Shown here: positions 1 through 10,745 of the stretch, in pieces | Layout: each line of letters begins with the position of its first letter | Position numbering within the stretch: the stretch's first letter is position 1 | Source: Oscheius sp. JU75 | Taxonomy: Eukaryota > Nematoda > Chromadorea > Rhabditida > Rhabditidae | Assembly (NCBI GenBank): GCA_037178855.1 | Contig: JASJZC010000004.1 | Coordinates: 5,456,001-5,520,000 of the forward strand | Length of the DNA stretch: 64,000 bases | Reading direction: 5' to 3' | Notes under the pieces: generated by a model | Told to the model about the DNA's origin: nothing | Databases searched by the model: none | Seen by the model: the letters and a program-made list of their open reading frames with translations, nothing else | Made by a program: the position numbers and the translations under genes

Positions 1-207
1 GAAAAGTTGCCGATTTTGATGGGGTCAAATTGTAAGTGTGTTTCAGTGTTGTGTAATTGTATTCAGTATTGCCGTCTCACCTCCACCGCTGTTCACTCCT
101 AGAGACGGCATTGATGCAGATGCTATAGCAGTGTTGGGTGACTGGTACTATCACTCCACAGACGGCTGGGTCGGCTATAATATTTTTGGGATGGTTATAA
201 TTGGAGA

Positions 208-372
208 CTGGTTCTCTTCCTCACCCCGACTTTCTGAGTGTGGGGGGAAGAGACCACTTCGGCTCTTAAATGATCATGATTCCCATCATTCGGAAGCCAT
301 TTTGGAGCCGAAGTGGTACCCTCCTCCCACGTTCAAAAAGTCGTGTGGGAGGAAAGACTTTCCCATAGTTGG
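208..372. repeat. Imperfect inverted repeat (fold-back or MITE-like)
   Basis: Two arms of roughly 60-75 nt face each other. The core ACCACTTCGGCTC at 252-264 is matched exactly by its reverse complement at 306-318, and similarity continues outward on both sides. The spacer is about 40 nt. An ORF runs through 38-424 but looks like a by-product of the repeat rather than a gene. No transposase is visible, so a decayed non-autonomous element is inferred. Confidence 0.6.
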
Positions 373-908
373 CTCGAGGCGGTACATGCCAAATAGAGCC
401 GGTAATAGATCCGTAGTCATTTAATAATCGATCTTTGAAACTTAATATTTAGGCGACACAGTTTGACACTAAAACGTCGCCCGTATTTTTATCAAATGGA
501 AAATGTATAAATATGTCGGATATAGAACTCAAATCAGTTAGTTTGGCATTTGAAATTATATAAAAAGTTTCAGTGGCAAACCAGTGAGAAAATCCTGAGA
601 AGTAGTTTCATTACATTGATGGAGAGGGAATCCCTTTTTCTTCGCTATTGGATGTCGCGTCTTATACATCATTCGGAAGAAAACGCAAAAGTTTTTCTTG
701 GTGTTTTACTAAATTCCAAAACGAATATGGTCAGACACTCTTTTTGTTTGATATAAATAGTTTAGAAACTGTGGCATACAGGTGTTTGCTGGTACGTTCT
801 CTTTCATTGTCTCGAAAAGTGCGATGGACTGAAGGCACTACTTTGTACCACTCCGCCGTCATCATATAGTAAGGTAAGCTTTCCACGAAAGTCTGTTCAG
901 TTGGGGGA

Positions 909-3900
909 ATGTTGAAATATTCATTTCAGGAACTGGTCATTCTATTTTGTAACCAAATGAAAACTGGCTTCTCACAAGGAACACTTATTGTTTATTTCCA
1001 CGTAATTGATCTCTTCGCATTGTGCGAAAAATGTTTTCAGAAACTGAAACCACTTTTGAGCGAAGAACAGATTTCGTTAATACAAAACAAGCTGGAAGAG
1101 CGGCAAATAATTTGTGACTTCTTCACAGATTTTGCCAACCAATTCTCCGACTACAAGATTGATAAAATGTTCCTTAAGTATTCGACAACTCATAGCTTCA
1201 TATTTTTCGAGGCTTTTTCAAACCGAATGCTGGCAAACCTTATTCCAATCTGGCAACAACTGACTTTAGAGAATCATTTACAAAGGAGACGGCCACGAGA
1301 TACTGGAGCGAGATATTCTAGCTTTTCGCAATTGTCTTCATCGAGTTCCTGCTTTGAAAGCAACTTTTTGCCAAAACTGGTTCAAAGAGGTTTATACAAA
1401 TAGTTTTTTTTACGTAAAGTTTTATTTTTAGCAACTGCGTACTACTTTACTACTCATGAGAAGAGACTGCGATTATCCGGCAATGGACCATTTGAACAAA
1501 TTGTTCACAAAGACATGGGCTAAATATCATGCAGATGAAATCATTGGGGTGGGTATTCTATTTCACGAGAAAGGGATCACGCTACGAAATACAGTCAACT
1601 CTCGATTTAGTTGATACCCGGTATAGTAGACAAGTTAAGTACGAAAAACGAAAAAAAAAATACTTTTTTCAGTACATTGTGACTCTCGGTATAGTAGACT
1701 CTCGATATTTGATAACGTAGCCTATAATTTGGTCCCAATAGTAGAATTTCGGTTGTTTTTCTCTCTCGATTTAGTAGACACGCAATTTTGCGTACACATT
1801 ATTGTACGCGCGGGGAAAATTAGTTTTAAACTTTGTGAGTCTCTTGGCCATTCTTCACTTGTTTTCTTGCTTCTTTCTATCATTCTTGCCCTTTTTTATT
1901 AGCGTACATATGTGCTTATTTTTTTTTTTTTTGAAATCTCCCAAAAACAGGAACAAAATCGATCTATTGACCGCAATATGGACTCTCTTCCTTTCCTGGA
2001 ATGATGTCACAGCGAATACAATCTTCAACTGCTCCGGCATGCAGGGTTTCTTCATAGGTTGATTTTTGTTAAACACATATGTCTCTAACTTTTTTTAGAA
2101 CGATATAACGAATCTCGAAAATGTGGAAATAGATGAATATTGCCAGCACCAATTTGAGGATTTACGACTGAGTGAGCCTCTGCAAAATGTCGACGTAGAA
2201 GAATATCTAACAATTGATGTAGTAGCGATGTCAGGGTTTCCATCGAGAGCCGATTTCTATCTCAAAAATCAGGAAAGCTCTTCCCAATAAAATAGTTCGC
2301 CAAACAAGCTATACACATAAATTGAAGCGTTTACTAGAATTTTGGGCATCCTGGGGGTAAAATAAGCCATTTTTCTACTAAACTCTCGGTTTAGTAGAAA
2401 AATGGCTCGGTTTAGTAGACCTCACCAAATAGTAAACTTTTTCTGTGTTTAGTATATCGAGGGTTGACTGTGCTTAAATGCATTACTTTCGCAAGTTCCA
2501 CTATACCTAGGCAGTCTTTCTTTTGAGCTTTTTCTGCATGGGAAAATCAATTCTTCAGAAAACCATTGTGAACCAATACGATTGCGATCCAGAAACATTA
2601 AAAAAGGGAAGAATACTTGGAGAAGGTGGCTATGGAACGGCCACATTGGTTCGCATTAAGGAGCTGGCAACGGAAGTGGTGGCAAAGCATTTTGACAAAA
2701 TTAACAATGAAAGAATCAATGGAGAATTGGAATGTTTAATCAGAGTGAGTTAGGACAGCTGTAATTGTAACAAATTTGTGACAGATGCAATCTCATCCCC
2801 ATATTGTTCACATATACGGATATCTGGTGAAAAATGGAGACTACGAGGGAATAATTATGGAGTATTGTCATGGCGGAGACCTTCATTCAGGTTCTACCTT
2901 AGTTACTTGCTCTTTCATAAACCCTAGATAGACTGTTAAGCCGGAAAGTTGATTTCGCAGTCCTTTACATCTATTCGTCGCGAGCCCCGCTTGCACTGAT
3001 AACGGGGCGTAATTTGCAAACGGGTATCGCAACGAACGAATTGAAAGGACTGCGTTTTTAACTTTCCGGCTGAACAGATTATACTTGGGCAAATCTCGAC
3101 TACAATCCGAGTCGAGTCGCCAAAAGAATAATATACCCATATTTAGTAATCAAAAAGCCGGAAGCAAACATTGATGAGGACAAAGTGCTCAATTGGACAC
3201 GTCAAGCAGCTTGTGGACTAATGTATCTACACCAAAATAAAATGATACACAGAGATGTGAAACCTAGCAAGTGAGAAAAGGACTAAAATAGATACTGAAC
3301 TTTTAGCATGTTCCTAAGTTCTGATTGGAGCATTTTGAAACTCGGAGATTTTGGTCTCATCAAGTTTTTGCCCGAACCTGTTGACAAGAAGTCGTATGAG
3401 GGAGAACTACATTCGATTTTTGAACTGAAGGGCGACGTCGATAATCATATTGTGTCCCATGAACAGCATGGCCAAGCTATTGCCGTAGAAGTTTCACAGG
3501 ATGCTGGAACTGACGGGTTTCTAGCTCCTGAGATCGAAAAAGGGGACTTTTATACCACAGTTGTTGATGTTTTTAGTCTCGGACGCTCCATGTTGTACAT
3601 GATTTTTGGACAGTAGGATAAAAGCAAGATACATTTCTAAAGCCCAGTTACAGACATTTCGAAGGAACGGTCCAGGAGCTAATAAAACAGCTCATGGCAG
3701 CTACTCTGGGAGAAAGTAGCAACCCTCTCGTACCTTCCTTTGAGCCATCTATCCAGCTGAAGGAGCTGGTCCTGGAGTAAGAAATCGATTTTTCCAATAC
3801 ATATTTACAGTATGATGCAAGAGCAATTAAAACGTCCAAGCATGGAGATGGTCTACGAAACCCTGGGTGTCTGGATGGATCGGAGTAGCACACAAATGGC

Positions 3901-3919
3901 TACTGTTGGACAGAACTAA
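909..3919 (+). CDS. Protein kinase gene with an unrecognised N-terminal region (5' end uncertain)
   Basis: The C-terminal half is a eukaryotic protein kinase spread over several exons. The glycine loop GEGGYG and the lysine in VVAKHF lie at about 2618-2690. HRDVKPSN is split by an intron at about 3270, DFG is at about 3350, and GTDGFLAPEIE is at about 3510-3540. The stop is TAA at 3917-3919. All catalytic residues are present. About 50 residues are inserted between DFG and the APE-like motif. Coding sequence at 909-1403 and 1433-1550 resembles the N-terminal part of the minus-strand kinase at 9341-5174, so the two are paralogs. The region 513-870 also shows faint similarity (a V-W-x-x-x-T-x-x-Y-x-S pattern), so the real start may lie further upstream. 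A Tigger-type element sits between the N-terminal and kinase exons. The kinase family is not determined. The gene may be intact if the element is spliced out, or may be split. Confidence 0.7.
1592..2470 (+). mobile_element. Tigger/pogo-type DNA transposon remnant
   Basis: The element begins CAGTCAACTCTCGAT and ends with the inverted copy (reverse complement CAGTCAACCCTCGAT), giving an 879-nt unit. This terminal sequence style is known from the Tigger/pogo branch of the Tc1-mariner superfamily. Inside, 1950-2058 reads as KIDLLTAIWTLFLSW followed by a T-x-x-NC-x-x-x-GF pattern. After a short gap, 2097-2290 gives an acidic tail ending in a stop. Both fit the C-terminal end of a Tigger-type transposase. 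The DDE catalytic core is missing, so this is an internally deleted copy. A TA target duplication is not preserved on the right side. It lies in an intron-like position of the plus-strand kinase gene. Confidence 0.75.
2366..2406. repeat. Perfect hairpin inside the Tigger-type element
   Basis: GCCATTTTTCTACTAAAC is followed by a 5-nt loop (TCTCG) and then its exact reverse complement. The arms carry the TAGTAGA words seen repeatedly near both ends of the element, so this is probably a subterminal repeat. Confidence 0.85.
2934..3076. repeat. MITE-like inverted repeat in a kinase intron
   Basis: TGTTAAGCCGGAAAGTT and a following CGCAGTCCTTT are mirrored at 3045-3076, with arms of about 33 nt and few mismatches. 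The spacer is about 77 nt. The element fills most of the intron between the GGDLHS and VIKKPEA exons of the plus-strand kinase. It has no coding potential; insertion of a small non-autonomous DNA element is inferred. Confidence 0.75.
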
Positions 3920-4149
3920 ATGTTTTTGCTACAAGTGCTTTGTTAATAGTATTCCGATTTACTTTATTTAAAAAGAAAAAGCTGGCTGTGTATCTATCAG
4001 GGGTCAACTGGATAATAAATTCTTGAACGACCCCTTTCCTACGCCTATTGACAACTGGTATCTATTTAAATGCGCGTCCACTCTAGATCTTGGCACTTCT
4101 GTTACCGTGGACCCCGGTAGTCATTCCCTTCGTTTTTGGGATTGAGTCT

Positions 4150-4410
4150 TCGTCTCCTTACAGGATGTGTATTGAGCCTTGTTTACTATATGTGTCCGAA
4201 ACATGGCCTACTCGAGAAAAGGACCTATCTAAACTACGAACAGCTCAGCACAAGATGATGAGGAGAATGGTCGGAGTAATTTTGTTTGATAGAAGAACAA
4301 ACGGCTGGCTAGAAGGAGCAGTGAAATCACCTGACATAAGGAAGGAGTTTTTCAAGAAAAAATGGAAATGGACAAACAAAATGGACAAACAAAACCAAGA
4401 ACCCGCAATG
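4150..4410 (+). mobile_element. LINE (RTE-like) reverse transcriptase C-terminal fragment
   Basis: The ORF at 4090-4449 contains LLYVSETWPTREKDLSKLR, then AQHKMMRRMVGV, a DRRTN word and KKKWKW. This order (SETW, LxxAQ..MxRRMLGV, DR.RN, ..KWRW) is the well-known tail of non-LTR retrotransposon reverse transcriptases. The rest of the protein is absent, so it is a 5'-truncated dead copy, as is usual for LINEs. It lies between the two convergent kinase genes. Confidence 0.8.
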
Positions 4411-4614
4411 TGCTTGACAAAATTCATCAGGGGTAAATCTACTAGATAATATTTTGCAAAAGTGGAGGTGTTATCGTTATTCAATTAGATAGAACAATAA
4501 TCACTTTCTTTTATTAGTGATCAATCGTCATTTTTATGTCTTTCACTCTGCTCACTATAGTTTTTCTGAGAGGCTGTATTAGCCGTCCAGGTTTGTTGTC
4601 TTCTTCTTTAACCG

Positions 4615-5209
4615 TTTCTAATGACTTCTTGTCCTGTTCCCATGTCTCTTCGTAACCCTCAACTTTTCAAGATTTCGCCCGGTTTTACTAGGCTTAGGCT
4701 TTTTTAATAAATCGTACCGTTTTGACAATTGATTCAAACACCTGAACCTTTTCCATCTAGTTTGTGAAGTCACCACTAGCCTCCTCCTCTTTTCAACCTC
4801 TAATTACTCGCGTGTTTGTCCTACACCAAGGCCAGTCTCCCAGCGGATAGTAATTAGACTAGAATCGGGCCTCGCGAAAAACTGACAAGATTTTAGGTCT
4901 TAATTGACGAGCTTAATTGCTAGCTTTTTCAGGCAATTGTCGCCTGAAGCGAGACCTCTGGAAGTGTATGCCTCCTTCATCGGAAGCATCGGCTTCGACA
5001 TGGAAAGTATCCGAAACTTCTCGTCACAGGAGATTATGAAGAACACCATTGCGTTTTATTTGGGTGCGTTTTGAAAAAAAAAGCGTGTGAGCACGAAAAT
5101 GTTCTATGTAGTACAATACCAAAAGGATCGGTAAACTACAAAAAGAATTATTTATTGGGGGTTGGAATTTGATTTAGAGACATTTTTGTAGGCAGACCAA
5201 CATTCTCTC
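4615..5209 (+). pseudogene. Duplicated fragment of the PHLPP gene
   Basis: This stretch is nearly identical to 11387-11984, with a few scattered substitutions and small indels, in the same orientation. It includes one complete PHLPP exon (reading about 4930-5064: ARPLEVYASFIGSIGFDMES and onward), its flanking introns and the first bases of the PH-domain exon. It then stops abruptly after CATTCTCTC. It lacks everything else of PHLPP and cannot be functional. Its right edge runs into the last coding exon of the minus-strand kinase. Confidence 0.9.
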
Positions 5210-8200
5210 AATACAGAATACTAGCCAGGTTTGTAAGTCCATTTTTTCGCAGATAATTTTGTTTCCCGGAGCGGTTTTGAATGGTACAGTGGATGACAAG
5301 CTGTGCCATTGTTCGTTGAAAAAGTCGTATACCTCGGCCATCGTTCTTCGTTCATTCGGATCCACGGACATCATCCTAAATAAGTTTTCCCCTCTCATAA
5401 ACAATATTACATTTTAACATATTTCCAAACTTCTTCGGATACTGGTACTTTTGAGAGCACCTCACTTTGTTCAGTCAATGTTTCAACGACAACGCCTTCC
5501 TGAGGGTAGAGCGACGGGCGATAAATCATGGCCCAGCAGGTCCTACCGAGCCCAAAAACATCAACCTTTGACGTAAAATTCTCAATGTTCTTTTCAATTT
5601 CTGGCGCCATATAGCCGCGAGTCCCACGGTCACTAGTGTACTCGAACACATAGCTTCCGTTTGGCTGTTTAATGCCAACTTTGATAAGACCCAGATCAGT
5701 TATCTTGAGGTGATTGTACTTCTCGTCCAGAAGCATGCTGAAATATAACGATTATACGTAAATTTTGTGGTATCCACATAGGTGAGTTAGATTTTCGAGC
5801 TGCGAGCTGCATCAATGGCGCGGTCGGTCTGTTGCGACATGCGGGTTCGGAACCTTGTCATACTGTACAGCCGCATTTCGTCAAAAAGAGACGGCTTATT
5901 AGTCTCGTTTTGCTAGACACGTTTTAACGAACAACTAACTTGGCTGGTTTCACATCCCGATTGACAATGTTGTTCGCATGAAGAAACTTCAAACCGCATG
6001 CCGCCTGCAGCGTCCACCATACGAACTCTCTTTCAGTATAGACATGGTCACTCTTGATCACTGAAAAAGCGTATCATCATCGAAGTGTATAAAAACCGCT
6101 ATCAAGAGATCCTCCCTTGCAGTATTCCATGAGTATACCGATAATTCTATCTTGTGTGGTGATATAGCCGTAGATGGAAACAATGTGTGGATTGCATTGC
6201 ATCTTAAAAGGCTTTTAACTGATATTTTAAAGATATTACGGTTAGAAGAGACTGCAGCTCGGCTCGAATATCGGCAAACTCGCCGTCAAAATACTTGGCT
6301 ATCACCGGCAATGGCAAACTAGGACTCTTCACTACGTCAACATTGACGCCTGTATAATGATGCGAAGCCACTTTTTCCAGAGTAACGAGAGTGCTCTTCT
6401 CGTAAGATTCCAACCGTAGCAGCTAAAACTTAATGTTTTATTGCGAATAGTTATCGTTACTCCTCGTGAGACCAACAGCCGACCCCAATCACCGCTGCAA
6501 ATGATTTCCAACTGGTTGTTGGGAACACTCTTTCCTGTTTCTGTTAGTCGCTCCAGCAAAAACTTAAATTTTCCCATTTTAAGAGCTGTGTGTGATTTGA
6601 TATACCTCACGGAAGTGTTTCTTTTCTGTAGTTTTCGCTCTTGTCAGTTTGTTCTTCAAGTTGGGGAACACTTCGAGAGCCTGTAAAAGGTCGTCGATGT
6701 TTTGTTGCTGGAGGAGGATTATGTTTGGTTTCCCGAACAGGTCCATTGAATGATTTAAGAAATTCTTCTCTCCACTGCAGGTGTGATACTAAAAAGAAGT
6801 TTGAAGGACGTAAAATGAATTCTTCCCAGAAATACTTGCGCGAAAGCATAGAAGAATGTATACGGCAAAGATATAACATGGATCCGCTGTTCTTCTATTG
6901 GTGCCAATCGCAAAAAGTAATCCAGGAACGCTTCCTCTGCAGCTATTCTTTTTTCCAGTTTAGTTTTGATTTCGTCCACCCAACGTTTTGCCAAAAAAAT
7001 TTTGAAACACTGAAGTGAACCTCAAATGATTTATGTTGTCTTCTAACCCTGTAGTATATCAGTAGGGCTCCTAATTCTAGAAATGAATCGACGGCATCAC
7101 AGAAGATATCGGAAACTGTCTTAAAGGACTTGCAAAAGGCAATAAACTGCTAGCAAACCTCGTCACATTGAGGAAACAGGTATGTTTTGAACTCTGGTTT
7201 TTGCAGATGCATAAGAAGTGCAAAGAGAATATCAAACCGGAAGAGTCCCACCTAAAACAAAGACTTTGTATGTCTACTATGTTATTCACCTCTGACTTAT
7301 TTCTGTGGTATATGCCGAACAGAGTGTTATAGTATTCTTCTGGATCTGTCATTTCGGCTAATTGAACAAATTCCGGATCTGTTCCAAACGCTGGGCCACT
7401 ATAGCTGATTTTGCTGTTGCCTAACCAAATGGTAAACTCCCGCGTACGTAACGCGAATCCTTCAAAAACATTTTTGTTATTTAACTTATGGTACCTTTGC
7501 TTCGGTATATTGCTGCCGCCAAAAATGAGTCGTTTTTAATGGCACTCAACTCGTGATATGAATTTGCCCATTTTTTCAGCTCTACCAGAATCTCCTCGTT
7601 ACAATTGATTTCAATGTTTTGCGGGAAAAAATCCTGCAATGTTTGCAATAACTTTGTCTTATTTCTTACCTCGAATTTGTTGTCGAGGATGAACGGTAGT
7701 GCAGGATAAATTTGAAGGATCCTCGGTAGTTTTACTTTCAAGTAATTTTCTTTGTCGTGAGAGTGAAATTTCCTGAATGTTCGATCCTCGACTGCTCACT
7801 GAGTAATAATACAAATCGTTCACTATTGCGCTTAAGATAAGCGTAGCGTATTCCAAATGTCTCAAACCGCTGTGCTCTTTCAAGAACTGTTCACAATTGA
7901 AATGCTGTTTCGACGAACTTGGAATCCTTGAAGCGGCCATGTGCACGTCGTATCGCAAACTGCTCTCAATCTAAACAAAACTAAACGATTTGAATGAAAT
8001 CTACTTACTTGTATTTTTCGAGATATCTCCATTTCTTGCGACGTGAGAAATGGATCAGATTTTCCAGAAAATTTAATAATTAAGTCCAGATTTAAGATTT
8101 CGAAGTGCACAGCAGTGTATTTCTTGAACAGCAGTGCAGAACTTTCCAGATAATTCTAGAATAACTATTAAAACAGATAGGTTATTAAAGGGACCGTATT

Positions 8201-9341
8201 CTATGTCGAACAGAAAAGGACGGGTATCCGCTAATAGCAATCGCGGAAAATCGCGTTTTTTCCGGTAATCGAAATCTCAATCGCCTCCGCAATTTGGAAC
8301 TTTGACAGATCGCCGTCGCAAATGTAATCTTTTCAGCGCGAGATTACAAGCTGCGCTATCGCCCCTTTGAGGCTCAAGCGACTGTCCAGTAGCTCACTTC
8401 GTCACTCTCTTTTCGCTAACTTCGCGCTTTACTCCCTTTACTTTGGCTTTCCCCTTTGCGAATTCTCCAATAGCTTTTCCAGAAAAGCGCAGTTCTCTCT
8501 GAACATCAATTCCTTACTTTCCTTGTCTTTGAAACCGCGCTCTTGTCTCTGTAAAAACACGTGTAACGCATTTTTACGCTTTTCGTGACGGGAACCATTG
8601 TAAAAAAGGACTTGACGTCTTTAAGTCTACGTATTATTTGTCTGTTCCATTAACCTTGAATGTTTTTTTGAAACTTGAATAGAACGGAACAGTCGGGTCA
8701 TGCCACACAAAAGCGGAGACCAGACCTTCTCCGAGTGCGTGTAAGTAGCAATTAGCTAACGGCAAATCCGCAAAAGTTATAGGGTTTTCAACCTGAAGTA
8801 AGAAGAATAACAAATAAAAAAAAGTACAAACTAATGAGGCCATAATTCTGTCCACATGGGAGAAGGTAACATTTTGATACGATTCGTTCAGAAAAGACGA
8901 AATTTGAAACAAGCCATTTAGAGAGTTCCCCTACAAAACGGTCTGTCAATAAGACTTCTATGACTTACACACTTATTAAGATCTGACCTATTAATCCTCT
9001 CGTGGACCTGCCAAAAATTTTCGAACTCTTCTTGGGAAATCTGAAAAAGTTTAGGCTTTGAAATCTTGTTTACTCACCAGACTGAGTTCTTTCTCCTGTT
9101 TTTCTGTCAGTTCTTCCTTTGGATTTAACTTGCTTACGCAGTTTCCATGACCCGATTTAACCCAGTTCCCGTCCTTTCTCTTTGTGTAAACGGCAAAAAA
9201 TGCTCGGAAAGAGTTGTCATGATACCTCTCCCAATCCTCTCTTTTTGCAAAAAGATTGCCCTAAAAAATCAGTGAGGAACAAAGTTAATGTACCGAAATG
9301 CAATAAACTGGATCCCAAATAGACTGGGTTGGGTCGGACAT
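5174..9341 (-). CDS. Protein kinase gene with a long unrecognised N-terminal region; paralog of 909-3919
   Basis: The start MSDPTQSIWDPV at 9341 follows a TTTCAGGAAC spliced-leader-like acceptor. About twelve short exons run to 5174. The N-terminal part (9341 to about 6600) has no family I recognise; readable pieces include GNLFAKREDWERYHD (9260 down), ISQEEFENFWQVHERINR and CFKIFLAKRWVDEIK. The kinase domain occupies about 6540-5220. The lysine is in VIAKYFDGE, and the catalytic loop reads NRDVKP (Asn replaces the His of HRD). The metal motif is TDLG rather than DFG, and GTRGYMAPEIE and VDVFGLG follow. The first glycine of the nucleotide loop is lost (CSGDWG). The catalytic Asp and Lys remain, so activity is possible but not assured. 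The stop and last dozen residues lie within the inserted PHLPP fragment. It converges with the plus-strand paralog. Confidence 0.75.
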
Positions 9342-9394
9342 GTTCCTGAAACCAATGGAATTAGGTAATGAAAACGTGATCAGAATGCTCTAAC

Positions 9395-9442
9395 AGGCAG
9401 GTAAGACTAAGACTTATCAGGCAGGTAAGACAAAGGCTTATC
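9395..9442. repeat. Two-copy 24-bp tandem repeat
   Basis: The unit AGGCAGGTAAGAC followed by TAAGACTTATC is repeated once with two changes. It lies in the roughly 180-bp gap between the 5' end of the minus-strand kinase and the FMR1-like sequence. No promoter motif is evident. Confidence 0.7.
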
Positions 9443-9559
9443 ACTGACTACCTGCTTGCGGTGTCCAAACTTTTCGCGCAAAACTAACATGTGAAAATCG
9501 TCTTGTAAATAAACTTTCAGAACTCATTGGCCCTACTACATAGTTCTAGAAGAACTTCG

Positions 9560-10500
9560 GTACCCACTTATTTTTGGAAACATACCGCCAGCTTTGCTGA
9601 GGACACCTTCTTGCAGAAAAACGATCTCTTCATCGTGGAAACCGTCGAGGAAAAACACCCCGAGTTCGTCGAGAGCAACGCCATCCGATCCGGCAAGACT
9701 GTCTACACTTCCTTCTGCCAGGTCCACATGCTCCACACCGAATTCAGTAAGACTTTTTCTCTTGCCTCTCTCAAAAAGCCCTTCAACCGTATCCGAAGAC
9801 CTCGTCCAGTACTTTCCCGCCGACCGACTTTATCAATAAACTTTATCAATAAAGTCGGTCACGTAATCTATGCCGAGTACGACGAGTCAAAAAATGTGGC
9901 CACTTTTGATAACAAGGTCTTGAAGAAGTCACAGCTCATCCAGGAGATGTATTTTAAGGTATTTTGTTTTGGTTTCTGTGAAGAGCTGAGGTTTAGGACG
10001 CGAGGACGAAAGAGGGATTGAGGCAGAGGAAGAACGAGATCAGTAAGATCGTCTCGACCCACCAAGGACAGCCGGATGCTGCCTTTGTGGAAGAATTCAC
10101 GTGAGTAGTCACTGTCTTTGCCTCTCTGTCTCCCCGTTACCCTGTTCCTCTGTCTCATCGAATTTCTCTTTTTAGAGTCATCTCCGACCTCATGGGTCTC
10201 GCCATCGGCACTAACGGTCAGAACATCCAGTCTGCCAGAAGACTCGAGGGAGTCAAGGAGATAGTGCTTCAGGAAAACCACAACCCACCTATTTTCAAAG
10301 TCTACGCCGAGACACACCAAGCTTTTTCACATATCACACTTCTAGATTCCTTCCAATGGACTTCCGTATCCGAATGTGGTCAATTCTGTTCTCAACCCTC
10401 TGAAGCCCATCGCTGCAGTTTGACTCACGGTTTCAACGACTCCAATCATTGCCAAGGCACATGTCCTGCTTCAGTCCCTTCATTCGATCATCTCGTCGTA
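9560..10500 (+). pseudogene. FMR1/FXR-family gene fragment, frameshifted
   Basis: Reading frames match the fragile-X protein family in order. First comes a second-Tudor-like segment (NDLFIVETVEEKHPEFV, about 9615-9680), then VSEDLVQYFPADRLYQ (like the VPEDLRQMC region). Next is GHVIYAEYDESKNVATF, then SQLIQEMYF. Last is KH1 with SDLMGLAIGTNGQNIQSAR at about 10180-10240, where GTNG is the KH GXXG loop. After VYAETHQ at 10320 the similarity fades. A possible later piece (IIAKAHVLLQSLHSII, about 10440-10490) runs into a stop. The first Tudor, KH2 and the RGG tail are not found. At 9833-9856 there is an in-frame TAA and a frame change across a duplicated CTTTATCAATAAA. FMRP family proteins bind mRNA and repress translation. 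This copy looks broken, unless the frame break is a sequence error. Confidence 0.75.
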
Positions 10501-10745
10501 GACTCTAATAAATTTGTATTTCTGTCAATCGGAGGAGAGAGAGGAGGTCGTGGTTCAATTGTGTCTGACCCGGAGAGAGGCGGTCATCCCAGCCCCACAC
10601 GAGAATGGGTTATTATAGACAATTATGAACTGTGTGCCAGCACTGCGGTATTTTAGCGCGCTGTTGACCGGATACCGCGATTGATTTCTCTTCTTCTCGT
10701 CAAATTTTTATGGATTTCCGTGAATGATCAATCGATCTCTTTTAG

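Noticed and set aside
38-424. 128-codon plus-strand ORF
   Set aside because: It runs through the inverted repeat at 208-372, has no protein-like pattern and no splice context.
5815-5860. Possible tRNA-like boxes (TGGCGCGGTCGGT, GGGTTCGGAACC) in a kinase intron
   Set aside because: The boxes are too close together for a tRNA and no arms pair.
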